64,000 bases of DNA from Polynucleobacter sp. MG-5-Ahmo-C2 (GTDB taxonomy: Bacteria > Pseudomonadota > Gammaproteobacteria > Burkholderiales > Burkholderiaceae): assembly GCF_018687735.1 (NCBI RefSeq), contig NZ_CP061304.1, forward strand, positions 620,001 to 684,000, written 5' to 3'. The translations under genes were made by a program, and so were the position numbers. The notes under the pieces were generated by a model. That model ran no database searches, was not told where the DNA came from, and was given only the letters and a program-made list of their open reading frames with translations. Positions 39,557-48,039 of the stretch are shown here, piece by piece (position 1 is the stretch's first letter; each line of letters opens with the position of its first letter).

Positions 39557-40528
39557 ATGGATTTAAGTTCAATCACTTCAGCAATCTCTAGCGCTTACGG
39601 CAGCGTCCAGGAGTTTTTATTTGCCAATATTGTTGGACCACTTTTGTACCAATTCGATTTGATGTCTTGGGCGGAAGATGTATTTGATGGTATCGATTGG
39701 TTTTTATTTGGCTGCATACAGATTTTCTTGATTATTGTTGTGCTCAGAACTTGGGAGCGTATTGCGCCCGCCGAGAAACAAGAGCGTTTTGCTAAGACTA
39801 GTAGGGCGGATGTGGTCTATACCTTGTTCCATCGTCTTGGTATTTTTCATGGCCTGATCTTTATTGCGCTGTCAGGATTCTTCTTTGAGATTGACTCCGT
39901 CTTGCACGATTTCCGCTTTGATCGTTTTAATGTGGAGTCTTGGTGGCCCGGGGTGACCTCAATACCCGTGGTCAGTTTTTTGGTTTATTTGGTGCTGCTC
40001 GACTTCGTAGAGTATCTCTATCACCGCGCATCCCATGCGTTTAATTGGTGGTGGCAGTTGCATGCGCTGCACCACAGTCAAACGGTCATGACTGCTTGGT
40101 CTGATAATCGCAATCACATACTAGATGACAGCATGCGTGCTGTAGTAATGGCACTATTTGCTCTTCTATTTGGAGTTTCCCCAGGACAATTCATCATCTT
40201 GATTGCATTGAGTCAATTTATTCAGAGTTGGCAGCATGCCAATATCAAAGTCCACTTGGGTAAGGCGCAATATCTTTTGATATCGCCGATGTTTCATCGT
40301 ATGCACCATGCAGTGGGCTATGGCCATGAAGCGATCGGTAAACCTGGTGTGCTTGGAGGTTGTAATTTTGGTATTTTGTTTCCTTGGTGGGATATGTTGT
40401 TTAAAACTGCTATCTTCCCGAAAGAGGTCTATCCTACAGGGGTCAGATACTTGGAGGTATCGCAAAATATTCTGACCCAGCAATGGCAAGGTCTTGCGCG
40501 CTCAGTTAAAGAGCTCATGCCAAAGTAA
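39557..40528 (+). CDS. Sterol desaturase / fatty acid hydroxylase superfamily membrane protein
   Basis: The 323-residue protein has four or five hydrophobic helices and the di-iron histidine motifs of the ERG3/fatty acid hydroxylase superfamily: HRASH, HALHHS and HRMHHAVGYGHE. These enzymes use oxygen to hydroxylate or desaturate lipids. The substrate here is unknown. It follows the deacetylase gene by 3 nt. A hairpin GCATGC-GAAGAA-GCATGC lies in the 44-nt gap before the next gene. Confidence 0.88.
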   Translation: MDLSSITSAISSAYGSVQEFLFANIVGPLLYQFDLMSWAEDVFDGIDWFLFGCIQIFLIIVVLRTWERIAPAEKQERFAKTSRADVVYTLFHRLGIFHGLIFIALSGFFFEIDSVLHDFRFDRFNVESWWPGVTSIPVVSFLVYLVLLDFVEYLYHRASHAFNWWWQLHALHHSQTVMTAWSDNRNHILDDSMRAVVMALFALLFGVSPGQFIILIALSQFIQSWQHANIKVHLGKAQYLLISPMFHRMHHAVGYGHEAIGKPGVLGGCNFGILFPWWDMLFKTAIFPKEVYPTGVRYLEVSQNILTQQWQGLARSVKELMPK

Positions 40529-40572
40529 ATCAATGAAGTCAGGCATGCGAAGAAGCATGCAATAGGAGTTTT

Positions 40573-41445
40573 ATGGTTGGACTGCCGCAAGTATTTAAAT
40601 CATTTGGATTGGCTCTAGTGGGGACGATTCATCCAAGGATGTTGTGGCTTAGCTTGCGACCATTCTTCATTGTATCGATTCTCTGGGGTTGCCTTATTTG
40701 GCTGACGTGGACTCCAGCGCTAGCGGTACTTAGCGAGTTTCTGACTCACTCCCTGTTTACGAATTGGATTCAAGAAGGTTTGATCTGGGCTGGTTTTGAA
40801 AACGCTAGAGCATGGATTGCCCCGTTATTTTTTGTGATGCTCATTATTCCGCTAATCACGATTAGCTTATTGGTACTGATTGCATTTTCAACTGTACCCA
40901 CCATCGTAAAGATGGTAGTCAGGCAAGCGCACTACCAAGATTTAGCGTGCAAGCGGGGCGGCGGTTTATTTGGCGGCATGGTTTACACCTTGTGGTCAGC
41001 GCTCATTTGCCTTGCTTTAGTCATGCTGACATTGCCGGTGTGGTGGGTGCCTCCATTGGTAGCAGTGTTACCACCACTTCTTTGGGGGTGGTTAACCATG
41101 CGTCTCATGTCGTATGACGTCTTGGCTAAACACGCGAGCGTTGAAGAACGTGATCAGCTATTGGAAAAATATCGTTGGCCATTACTCACGATGGGTATTG
41201 TTTCTGGGATGCTTGGTGCTGTTCCTACCTTTTTCTGGGCTACATCTGCATTAGCCTTAGTTCTATTCCCAATTGTTAGCTTTATTGCTCTTTGGATTTA
41301 TTCTTTGATCTTTGTGTTTGCCGGCCTTTGGTTCAGCCATTTCTTATTAGATGCCTTAAAAGAGTTACGACAAGAAGAATTGGATCAAGCCTTAACAGTG
41401 CAAGCGCATGTAGTGGATATGGAACTTCCCTATCATGGCCAATGA
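40573..41445 (+). CDS. EI24 domain (CysZ-like) membrane protein
   Basis: The 290-residue protein has about six hydrophobic helices and matches the layout of the EI24/CysZ family (an early FKSFGLALVGTIHPRMLWLSLRPF segment, then helices, and the RLMSYDVLAKHASVEER loop). E. coli CysZ is a sulfate transporter, but EI24-like proteins in betaproteobacteria are a separate branch and their transport substrate is unproven. No sulfur-assimilation genes are adjacent. It overlaps the next gene by 11 nt. AGGAG precedes the ATG. Confidence 0.75.
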   Translation: MVGLPQVFKSFGLALVGTIHPRMLWLSLRPFFIVSILWGCLIWLTWTPALAVLSEFLTHSLFTNWIQEGLIWAGFENARAWIAPLFFVMLIIPLITISLLVLIAFSTVPTIVKMVVRQAHYQDLACKRGGGLFGGMVYTLWSALICLALVMLTLPVWWVPPLVAVLPPLLWGWLTMRLMSYDVLAKHASVEERDQLLEKYRWPLLTMGIVSGMLGAVPTFFWATSALALVLFPIVSFIALWIYSLIFVFAGLWFSHFLLDALKELRQEELDQALTVQAHVVDMELPYHGQ

Positions 41446-42313
41446 GATGGTTGATGAAATGAAAAAAGTGGAAATAGATCTAGCAAAAGATGCGCCAACT
41501 GGGGCACAACGTCGCTTTGGCTTAATTGTGATTGGTGATGAGATTCTCTCTGGCCGTCGTCAAGATAAACATATGGCGACCTTGATTGAGCTTCTCAATG
41601 AGCGCGGCTTAAGCTTGGCATGGGCAAAATATGTCGCCGATGATCCTGAGCAAATTACTGCAACACTCAAAGAAAGTTTTGCCAGTGGCGATGTGGTGTT
41701 TAGTACCGGCGGTATTGGTGCAACACCGGATGATCACACACGTCAATGCGCTGCATTAGCGCTCGGCACTACAACGCAATTGCATCCCACTGCACAAGAG
41801 TTGATAGCAGGCCGCATTCAGTCTATGGCAGAAGGCGATCCCATCAAAGCAGATTTAAATACACCTGAGAACCAACATCGTTTCAAGATGGGTGAGTTTC
41901 CGATTGGTAGCGACATCATTCCTAATCCTTATAACCAGATTCCAGGTTTCCGAATTAAAGAGCATCACTTTGTTCCTGGCTTTCCGGTGATGGCTGCACC
42001 GATGATGGCGTGGTGTTTGGATACACACTACAAAGATCTTTTTCATCAAGAGAACTGGGCAGAGCAGAGTTTCATTGTTCCTAAGGGCATTGAATCAACC
42101 TTAACCCCCTTAATGGAGCGTATAGAGGCCAATTTCCCGGGGGTAAAGGTCTTCAGCCTTCCTTCGGTTGGAGACCCTAGCAAGGGCGGTGTTTATGCCC
42201 AGCGCCACATTGAGTTAGGCATTAAAGGTAATGCCAATCTGCTAGAAAGCGCCTGGATCGCTCTCAGGACGGGCACCCAAGCGCTCGGTTACGACATCCA
42301 CGATATCAGTTGA
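41435..42313 (+). CDS. CinA-like molybdopterin-binding domain protein
   Basis: The 292-residue protein carries the MoCF/CinA N-terminal domain (GLIVIGDEILSGRRQDKHM, FSTGGIGATPDDHT), typical of competence/damage-inducible CinA. The C-terminal PncC-type nicotinamide-mononucleotide amidase domain of full CinA is absent. Single-domain versions are common in Burkholderiales and their substrate is unknown. It overlaps the preceding membrane protein by 11 nt and precedes the glnA control region. Confidence 0.85.
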   Translation: MANEMVDEMKKVEIDLAKDAPTGAQRRFGLIVIGDEILSGRRQDKHMATLIELLNERGLSLAWAKYVADDPEQITATLKESFASGDVVFSTGGIGATPDDHTRQCAALALGTTTQLHPTAQELIAGRIQSMAEGDPIKADLNTPENQHRFKMGEFPIGSDIIPNPYNQIPGFRIKEHHFVPGFPVMAAPMMAWCLDTHYKDLFHQENWAEQSFIVPKGIESTLTPLMERIEANFPGVKVFSLPSVGDPSKGGVYAQRHIELGIKGNANLLESAWIALRTGTQALGYDIHDIS

Positions 42314-42331
42314 GTATCAACCATTCATACT

Positions 42332-42348
42332 TGCACCAAATAAGTGCA
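42332..42348 (+). promoter_or_regulatory. NtrC-type box 1 upstream of glnA
   Basis: TGCACCAAATAAGTGCA matches the 17-bp NtrC enhancer consensus TGCACC-N5-GGTGCA at 11 of 12 fixed positions. It lies 52 bp (five helical turns) centre to centre from box 2, on the same DNA face, and the glnA-ntrBC neighbourhood supports the assignment. Confidence 0.8.
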
Positions 42349-42383
42349 TTTAGGGGGTTTTTACACTCTTGAAGAGGAAATTG

Positions 42384-42400
42384 AGCACTTAATTAGTGCA
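42384..42400 (+). promoter_or_regulatory. NtrC-type box 2 upstream of glnA
   Basis: AGCACTTAATTAGTGCA is a weaker palindrome of the same 17-bp layout (GCAC and GTGC halves intact). Together with box 1 it forms a tandem enhancer about 130 and 180 bp before the glnA start codon. Confidence 0.7.
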
Positions 42401-42448
42401 ATAATAAGTGTTCCCATTTGTTTGCTTCAGTAAATTACATACATCCAT

Positions 42449-42464
42449 TAGGCATGTTTGATGC
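42449..42464 (+). promoter_or_regulatory. Sigma-54-like promoter element of glnA
   Basis: TAGGCATGTTTGATGC has GG and GC separated by 10 bp, the minimal -24/-12 pattern of sigma-54 promoters. The NtrC boxes would lie at about -136 and -84 from the predicted start, usual enhancer distances. The element is also a perfect inverted repeat AGGCAT-N5-ATGCCT, so the match could be coincidental, and the local NtrC lacks residues needed for sigma-54 contact. Confidence 0.5.
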
Positions 42465-42529
42465 CTGGAATAAACAAGGGTGTATGCCTTGATTTTGAAT
42501 TCCGAATTTAGTTAATAGAGGAGATTTGC

Positions 42530-43945
42530 ATGACGAAGACCGTCGCTGATGTGATGAAGTTAGTTAAAGAGAAAGAATGTACTTTCGTTGATTTCCGCTT
42601 TGTGGATACAAAGGGTAAAGAACAACACACGACTGTACCTATTTCTGCTTTTGACGAAGATAAATTTGAGAGCGGTCATGCATTTGACGGTTCTTCTATC
42701 GCTGGCTGGAAGGGTATTGAAGCTTCTGACATGTTGCTCAAACCAGATCCAACCGCTGCTTACATCGACCCATTCTATGAAGAGCCAACATTGGTATTGA
42801 CTTGCGACGTGATCGAGCCAGCTGACGGTAAAGGTTACGACCGTGACCCACGCTCTATTGCAAAACGCGCTGAGGCGTACTTGAAGAGCACCGGTTTAGG
42901 TGATGCTGCTTACTTTGGCCCAGAGCCAGAGTTCTTTATTTTTGATGGCGTTCGTTGGGGTGCCGACATGCAGGGTTGCTTCGTGAAGATTGATTCCGAA
43001 GAGGCTCCATGGTCTTCTGCTCTTGAAGTTGAAGGTGGTAATACAGGTCACCGTCCAGGTAAAAAAGGCGGCTACTTCCCAGTTGCTCCTGTAGATACAT
43101 TCCAAGACATGCGCTCTGAGATGTGTTTGATTCTTGAATCATTGGGTATTCCAGTGGAAGTTCATCACCATGAGGTTGCTGGCCAAGGTCAAAATGAATT
43201 GGGCACCAAGTTCAGCACATTGGTACAACGCGCTGACTGGACTATCTGGCAAAAATATGTTGTTCAAAACGTTGCCCATGCTTATGGCAAAACAGCAACT
43301 TTCATGCCTAAGCCAGTAGTTGGTGATAACGGTTCTGGTATGCACGTTCACCAATCTGTTTGGAAGAATGGCGAGAACTTGTTTGCTGGCAATGGTTATG
43401 CTGGTTTGTCAGAGTTTGCTCTCTACTACATCGGCGGCATCATCAAGCATGCTAAAGCATTGAACGCGATTACAAACCCAGGTACAAATTCATACAAGCG
43501 TTTGGTTCCAGGCTTTGAAGCTCCAGTGAAATTGGCTTACTCAGCACGTAACCGTTCTGCTTCTATCCGTATTCCACACGTTTCAAGTCCTAAGGGCCGT
43601 CGTATCGAAACGCGCTTCCCTGATCCATTGGCTAACCCATACTTGGCATTCTCTGCCTTGTTGATGGCTGGTTTGGATGGCGTTCAGAACAAGATTCATC
43701 CGGGCGAAGCTGCTGATAAGAACTTGTATGACTTGCCGCCAGAAGAAGATGCAAAGATTCCAACCGTTTGCGCAAGCTTGGAAGAGGCATTGGATGCACT
43801 GAAGAAAGATCATGAGTTCTTGACTCGTGGTGGTGTATTTACTGAGTCTATGCTTGATGCCTATATCAATTTGAAGATGGAAGATGTCACACGTTTCCGT
43901 ATGACAACTCATCCAATCGAATTTGATATGTATTACTCCCTGTAA
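42530..43945 (+). CDS. glnA: Glutamine synthetase, type I
   Basis: GlnA makes glutamine from glutamate and ammonia with ATP and is the main nitrogen assimilation enzyme. The 471-residue protein has the GSIb features: [10 protein letters not shown] near residue 50, the metal and ATP motifs [12 protein letters not shown] and [16 protein letters not shown], and the adenylylation Tyr in [11 protein letters not shown] near residue 400, so activity is probably set by GlnE. GAGGAG precedes the ATG. A terminator lies 48 nt after the stop, within the start of ntrB. Confidence 0.98.
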   Translation: MTKTVADVMKLVKEKECTFVDFRFVDTKGKEQHTTVPISAFDEDKFESGHAFDGSSIAGWKGIEASDMLLKPDPTAAYIDPFYEEPTLVLTCDVIEPADGKGYDRDPRSIAKRAEAYLKSTGLGDAAYFGPEPEFFIFDGVRWGADMQGCFVKIDSEEAPWSSALEVEGGNTGHRPGKKGGYFPVAPVDTFQDMRSEMCLILESLGIPVEVHHHEVAGQGQNELGTKFSTLVQRADWTIWQKYVVQNVAHAYGKTATFMPKPVVGDNGSGMHVHQSVWKNGENLFAGNGYAGLSEFALYYIGGIIKHAKALNAITNPGTNSYKRLVPGFEAPVKLAYSARNRSASIRIPHVSSPKGRRIETRFPDPLANPYLAFSALLMAGLDGVQNKIHPGEAADKNLYDLPPEEDAKIPTVCASLEEALDALKKDHEFLTRGGVFTESMLDAYINLKMEDVTRFRMTTHPIEFDMYYSL

Positions 43946-43959
43946 GCGAAGGAGAGAAC

Positions 43960-45093
43960 TTGAGCGCAGGTCTGTTGCGCAATTCGTTCAAGGGAGCAGC
44001 TACGGCTGCTCCTTTTTTTCCGACATTGCTTGATCAGATGCCCAATGCCATCGTGGTATTTGAGGCCGAGAACCAACAATTGATTTATGTGAATCCAGCT
44101 GCAGAGTCAGCACTGGACCTCTCCCGTAAATCACTTGAGGGTCAGTCTGTGCATGATTTATTTGGCGGCAATGAAGCATTGAACAAGATGATTTCTGAGG
44201 TGAAGCTAGGTCATTTTGTGGCCCAGCGCCAAGAGGTGGTTTTGCATTCGATGCCAGGTAGTATTCATCAGGAATTCATTCAGGCGCACATTGTGGTTGC
44301 TGCTCTAGAGGATCCAGATCTTTTGATGATGGAATGGTTTCCTATCGATCAGCAGTTACGCAGTGAGCGTGATGAGCGCGTCACGCAACAAGTCGAAGCG
44401 AATAAGCAATTAATGCGTAATTTGGCGCATGAGATAAAAAATCCATTGGGCGGAATACGTGGGGCAGCTCAATTATTAGAGTTTGAGTTAGCTGAAAAAG
44501 GTTTGCGGGAGTACACGCAAGTCATTATTAAAGAGTCTGATCGTTTGCAGACTCTGGTAGATCGACTGCTGGCACCGCATCGTAAGGCTCATGTGATTGA
44601 AGCATTCAATGTGCATGAAGCGCTTGAACGGGTGCGCAGCCTCGTGTTGGCAGAGTTCCCTCAGGGCTTAAAGATTATCCGTAACTACGATACTAGTCTG
44701 CCTGATGTGATGGGTGATCGTGAGCAACTTATTCAGGCAACACTCAATATTGTGCACAACGCGGCACAGGCCTTATCTGAAGAGATCAGTGCTGGTATTG
44801 CTCAAATTGAATTAAAAACACGGGTGGCACGTTCTGTCACGATTGCAAAGCAACGCTATAAGTTGGCGATGGATTTACATGTGATTGATAACGGCCCCGG
44901 TATTCCAGAAGAAATTATTGAGCGCATTTTCTTTCCCTTGGTCTCTGGGAGAGAAGGGGGTAGCGGCCTGGGTCTGACTTTGGCACAAACCTTCGTTCAG
45001 CAGCATCAGGGCTTTATTGCTTGCGATAGCCGCCCTGGACGTACCGATTTCCACATTCAAATACCATACCGTAGGCAGGAGAGAGCATCATGA
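43960..45093 (+). CDS. ntrB: Nitrogen regulation sensor kinase NtrB (GlnL)
   Basis: NtrB phosphorylates NtrC under nitrogen limitation and is switched to a phosphatase by PII. A PAS domain (LLDQMPNAIVVFEAENQQLIYV...) is followed by the HisKA motif NLAHEIKNPLGG with His157 and the ATPase motifs N (HNAAQAL), DNGPGIPEE and GGSGLGLTLAQ. The 377-residue length counts from TTG 43960, preceded by GGAGAG. An intrinsic terminator lies in codons 12-20, so an alternative start could be TTG 44026 or ATG 44038. The stop overlaps ntrC by 4 nt. Confidence 0.94.
   Translation: MSAGLLRNSFKGAATAAPFFPTLLDQMPNAIVVFEAENQQLIYVNPAAESALDLSRKSLEGQSVHDLFGGNEALNKMISEVKLGHFVAQRQEVVLHSMPGSIHQEFIQAHIVVAALEDPDLLMMEWFPIDQQLRSERDERVTQQVEANKQLMRNLAHEIKNPLGGIRGAAQLLEFELAEKGLREYTQVIIKESDRLQTLVDRLLAPHRKAHVIEAFNVHEALERVRSLVLAEFPQGLKIIRNYDTSLPDVMGDREQLIQATLNIVHNAAQALSEEISAGIAQIELKTRVARSVTIAKQRYKLAMDLHVIDNGPGIPEEIIERIFFPLVSGREGGSGLGLTLAQTFVQQHQGFIACDSRPGRTDFHIQIPYRRQERAS
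43993..44019 (+). terminator. Intrinsic terminator between glnA and ntrB, inside the ntrB 5' end
   Basis: GGAGCAGC-TACG-GCTGCTCC is a perfect 8-bp stem with a tetraloop, followed by seven T. It sits 48 nt after glnA but within the coding start of ntrB (codons 12-20, read AATAAPFF). It should cut most glnA transcripts before ntrB and let only a fraction read through. Confidence 0.85.
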
Positions 45094-46541
45094 AACCAAT
45101 TTGGATCGTCGACGATGACCAATCAATACGCTGGGTTCTAGAAAAAGCCTTGGCGCGAGAGAATATCCCGCACAAGAGCTTCTCTAATCCCAATGATGTG
45201 CTTAATGCCCTCGAGAAAGAATCTCCCCAGGTTCTCATCTCCGATATCCGCATGCCTCGTGGTAATGGCTTAGATTTGTTGCAACATGTAAAGGCCAGCC
45301 ATCCTCATTTGCCTGTCATTATCATGACGGCCTATTCAGATTTGGATTCTGCGGTGTCATCCTTTCAGGGTGGTGCATTTGAGTACCTCACAAAACCCTT
45401 TGATGTCGAAAAAGCAGTTGAGTTAATTCATCGTGCAGTGGAGCAGGGAATCCGGAATGATTCTGGCGCTAAAGAGCTGACTGCGTGGAGACAAGATGCT
45501 ACAGAAATTATTGGCCAAGCACCTGCGATGCAAGAGATCTTCCGTGCGATTGGCCGTTTGGCTCAATCTCATGCAACTGTGCTGATTACTGGTGAGTCTG
45601 GTACTGGCAAAGAGCTGGTGGCGCATGCTTTGCATAAGCACAGCCCAAGAGCCAAAGGTCCATTTGTGTCACTGAGTACTTCAGCTGTTCCTAAGGATCT
45701 TCTTGAGTCAGAACTCTTTGGTCATGAGCGTGGCGCCTTCCCAGGTGCGCAGACATTACGTCGGGGTCGTTTTGAGCAAGCCGATGGCGGAACTTTATTT
45801 TTAGGTGAAATTGGCGACCTGCCGTTTGATTTGCAAACCCGTCTCCTGCGCGTTTTATCTGATGGTCATTTTTATCGTATTGGTGGTCAAGATCCAATTA
45901 AAGCAAACGTGCGCATGATCGCCTCTACACATCAAAATTTGGATACTAGGGTGGCCGCAGGATTCTTCCGTGAAGACTTATTGCATCGCTTGAATGTGAT
46001 TCGCCTGCGCATGCCTTCATTGCGCGAGCGCAGTGAAGATATTCCGATGTTGGCAAGACACTTCATGCTGATCTGCGCTAAATCATTGGCTGTAGAGCCT
46101 AAAAAACTTTCTGATGAAGTTTTAAAAGAAATGAGCACAATGCCATTTCCAGGTAATGTTCGTCAATTAGAAAACTTATGCCATTGGCTTACAGTAATGA
46201 CACCTGCCAATATCATCGGTGTGAGTGATTTACCCGCTGATATCGTTGCTGAAGCAAGCGAGCAGCCAATCATCTTGCATGGTGAATCCTCTCCGACAAA
46301 CCCGGCTACTGCAAAAATAGCTGCAGGCGATTGGGAAAGTGGGCTTGGACGTCTAGCAGCGAAGATGCTGCAAGATGGCGATAAAGAGGTTTACGATGCG
46401 CTATGCTCACGGTTTGAGAAGGCAGTATTGCAAGCAGCCTTAGAGGTAACGCGTGGACGTAGAGTAGAGGCTGCGCAACGCCTTGGCATTGGGCGCAATA
46501 CGATTACACGTAAATTACAGGAACTGGGGATAGATGACTGA
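45090..46541 (+). CDS. ntrC: Nitrogen response regulator NtrC (GlnG), variant without GAFTGA
   Basis: The 483-residue protein has a receiver domain with DDD near the N-terminus, phospho-acceptor Asp52 and Lys102, an AAA+ domain with Walker A GESGTGKE (168-175) and an arginine-finger region FREDLLHRLNV, and a Fis-type helix-turn-helix (AAQRLGIGRNTITRKLQ). Two signature positions differ from the family. The sigma-54 contact loop GAFTGA reads GAFPGA at 215-220, and Walker B LDEIGD reads LGEIGD with Gly239 in place of Asp. Each needs one base change. DNA binding should be intact, ATP-driven activation of sigma-54 may not be. It overlaps ntrB by 4 nt and xthA by 8 nt. Confidence 0.93.
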   Translation: MKPIWIVDDDQSIRWVLEKALARENIPHKSFSNPNDVLNALEKESPQVLISDIRMPRGNGLDLLQHVKASHPHLPVIIMTAYSDLDSAVSSFQGGAFEYLTKPFDVEKAVELIHRAVEQGIRNDSGAKELTAWRQDATEIIGQAPAMQEIFRAIGRLAQSHATVLITGESGTGKELVAHALHKHSPRAKGPFVSLSTSAVPKDLLESELFGHERGAFPGAQTLRRGRFEQADGGTLFLGEIGDLPFDLQTRLLRVLSDGHFYRIGGQDPIKANVRMIASTHQNLDTRVAAGFFREDLLHRLNVIRLRMPSLRERSEDIPMLARHFMLICAKSLAVEPKKLSDEVLKEMSTMPFPGNVRQLENLCHWLTVMTPANIIGVSDLPADIVAEASEQPIILHGESSPTNPATAKIAAGDWESGLGRLAAKMLQDGDKEVYDALCSRFEKAVLQAALEVTRGRRVEAAQRLGIGRNTITRKLQELGIDD

Positions 46542-47382
46542 TTCAATCCGAATTGCGGCGTGGAATGTGAATTCCCTAAAGGTTCGCCTTCCACACGTAC
46601 TTCGTTGGTTGCAAGACCAGGAGAAAAAGAATCAGCCGATTGATGCCTTATGCTTGCAAGAACTCAAGCTTACGGATGATAAGTATCCCCACCAAGAGCT
46701 GGAAGCAGCCGGCTACCTGAGTATCGCTGCTGGGCAGAAAACTTATAACGGTGTTGCTATCATCGTTCGCAAAGCAGCGCTAGCAGCAATTGCTTCTGAC
46801 ACAACAACGTCTTTTCTAAAACCCACCAGAAATATCCCAAACTACCAAGATGAGCAGCAGCGCATATTGGCTGCAACCATTCCGTTTGTAGGCACTAAAC
46901 CTATTCGATTGGTCTCAGCCTACTTCCCAAACGGGCAGTCACCTGATAGCGATAAGTTCATTTACAAACTGGATTGGTTAAGCAAACTTCAAACCTGGTT
47001 AACAGAGGAGTTACAACAAAACCAGCGGCTAGCCCTTTTAGGCGACTTTAATATTGCGCCAGAAGACCAAGATGTGCATGACCCCAAAGCGTGGGAGGGG
47101 CAGAATCTGGTTTCGCCACCAGAAAGAAATGCTTTCCAAGATTTAATGAATCTTGGATTACATGATTCCTTCAGGATGTTTGAGCAAGCACCCAAAACTT
47201 ACAGTTGGTGGGACTATCGCATGATGGGCTTTAGAAGAAATGCCGGTATGCGCATTGACCACATTCTCTTAAGTGAAGCGCTTAAGGAAAAGTGCAGTGC
47301 CAGCATAGTCGACAAAGAGCCTAGAGCCTGGGAGCAACCATCGGACCATGCCCCGGTGATTGCCACTATTAAAAAAGCTTAA
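46534..47382 (+). CDS. xthA: Exodeoxyribonuclease III / AP endonuclease
   Basis: A metal-dependent endonuclease/exonuclease/phosphatase-fold DNA repair enzyme of 282 residues. The motifs AAWNVNSLKVRLPHV, LCLQELKLTD (catalytic Glu), LLGDFNIAPEDQDVHDP and the C-terminal RIDHILLSE and SDHAPV (catalytic His) are intact. It overlaps ntrC by 8 nt, so it is likely expressed with the ntrBC messages. Confidence 0.96.
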   Translation: MTDSIRIAAWNVNSLKVRLPHVLRWLQDQEKKNQPIDALCLQELKLTDDKYPHQELEAAGYLSIAAGQKTYNGVAIIVRKAALAAIASDTTTSFLKPTRNIPNYQDEQQRILAATIPFVGTKPIRLVSAYFPNGQSPDSDKFIYKLDWLSKLQTWLTEELQQNQRLALLGDFNIAPEDQDVHDPKAWEGQNLVSPPERNAFQDLMNLGLHDSFRMFEQAPKTYSWWDYRMMGFRRNAGMRIDHILLSEALKEKCSASIVDKEPRAWEQPSDHAPVIATIKKA

Positions 47383-47412
47383 GGCAAACCTACTTAAGTT
47401 AATCTTGCATCC

Positions 47413-48021
47413 ATGATGCCAATTCTGTATTCCTATCGAAGATGTCCGTATGCCATGAGGGCGCGTATGGCATTAAAGTATGCAGGCATAGAACTTGAGC
47501 ATCGAGAGATTGCCCTAAGAGAAAAGCCGAAAGCGATGCTCCTAGCATCATCTAAAGGCACTGTTCCTGTACTGTGTATCGATGGACAAGTCATTGACCA
47601 AAGCTTAGACATCATCCATTGGGCATTGGATAAATCGGATCCCGATGGCTGGAAGAATGTTGATGAGAGTATGGCCAACTGCTGGATCGAGAAAAATGAC
47701 GGCCAGTTCAAAATACTGCTTGATCAATACAAATATCCCAATCGGTACCCAGGGCTTAATCAAGATGAGGTCCTCAACACCACGTTAGAGTTGATGCTTA
47801 AACCCATTGAGATTGCATTACAGGCAAATCCATATTTAATGGGTAATAAGCTGTCTTGGGTAGATGTAGCTATCTTTCCATTCATCCGACAGTTTGCTGG
47901 CGTCAACCCACCAAGATTTGCAGCGCTGCCACTTACCGCAACAAGGAGGTGGCTTACTCAACATATCGAATCACAGTTATTTCAGTCGGTGATGGAGAAA
48001 CATCCCACCTGGATAGATTAG
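47413..48021 (+). CDS. Glutathione S-transferase family protein
   Basis: The 202-residue protein has a thioredoxin-fold N-terminus with the motif RCPYAMRARMALKYAGI, the cis-Pro in GTVPVL and the QSLDIIHW segment, followed by an all-helical C-terminal domain. The CPYA motif at the active site is the Cys-containing type found in omega/glutaredoxin-like GSTs (as in YfcG or stringent starvation relatives), so it may act as a thiol oxidoreductase and not a classical conjugating transferase. It is convergent with prlC. Confidence 0.88.
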   Translation: MMPILYSYRRCPYAMRARMALKYAGIELEHREIALREKPKAMLLASSKGTVPVLCIDGQVIDQSLDIIHWALDKSDPDGWKNVDESMANCWIEKNDGQFKILLDQYKYPNRYPGLNQDEVLNTTLELMLKPIEIALQANPYLMGNKLSWVDVAIFPFIRQFAGVNPPRFAALPLTATRRWLTQHIESQLFQSVMEKHPTWID

Positions 48022-48039
48022 GTAAACTCCAAAGGATTA

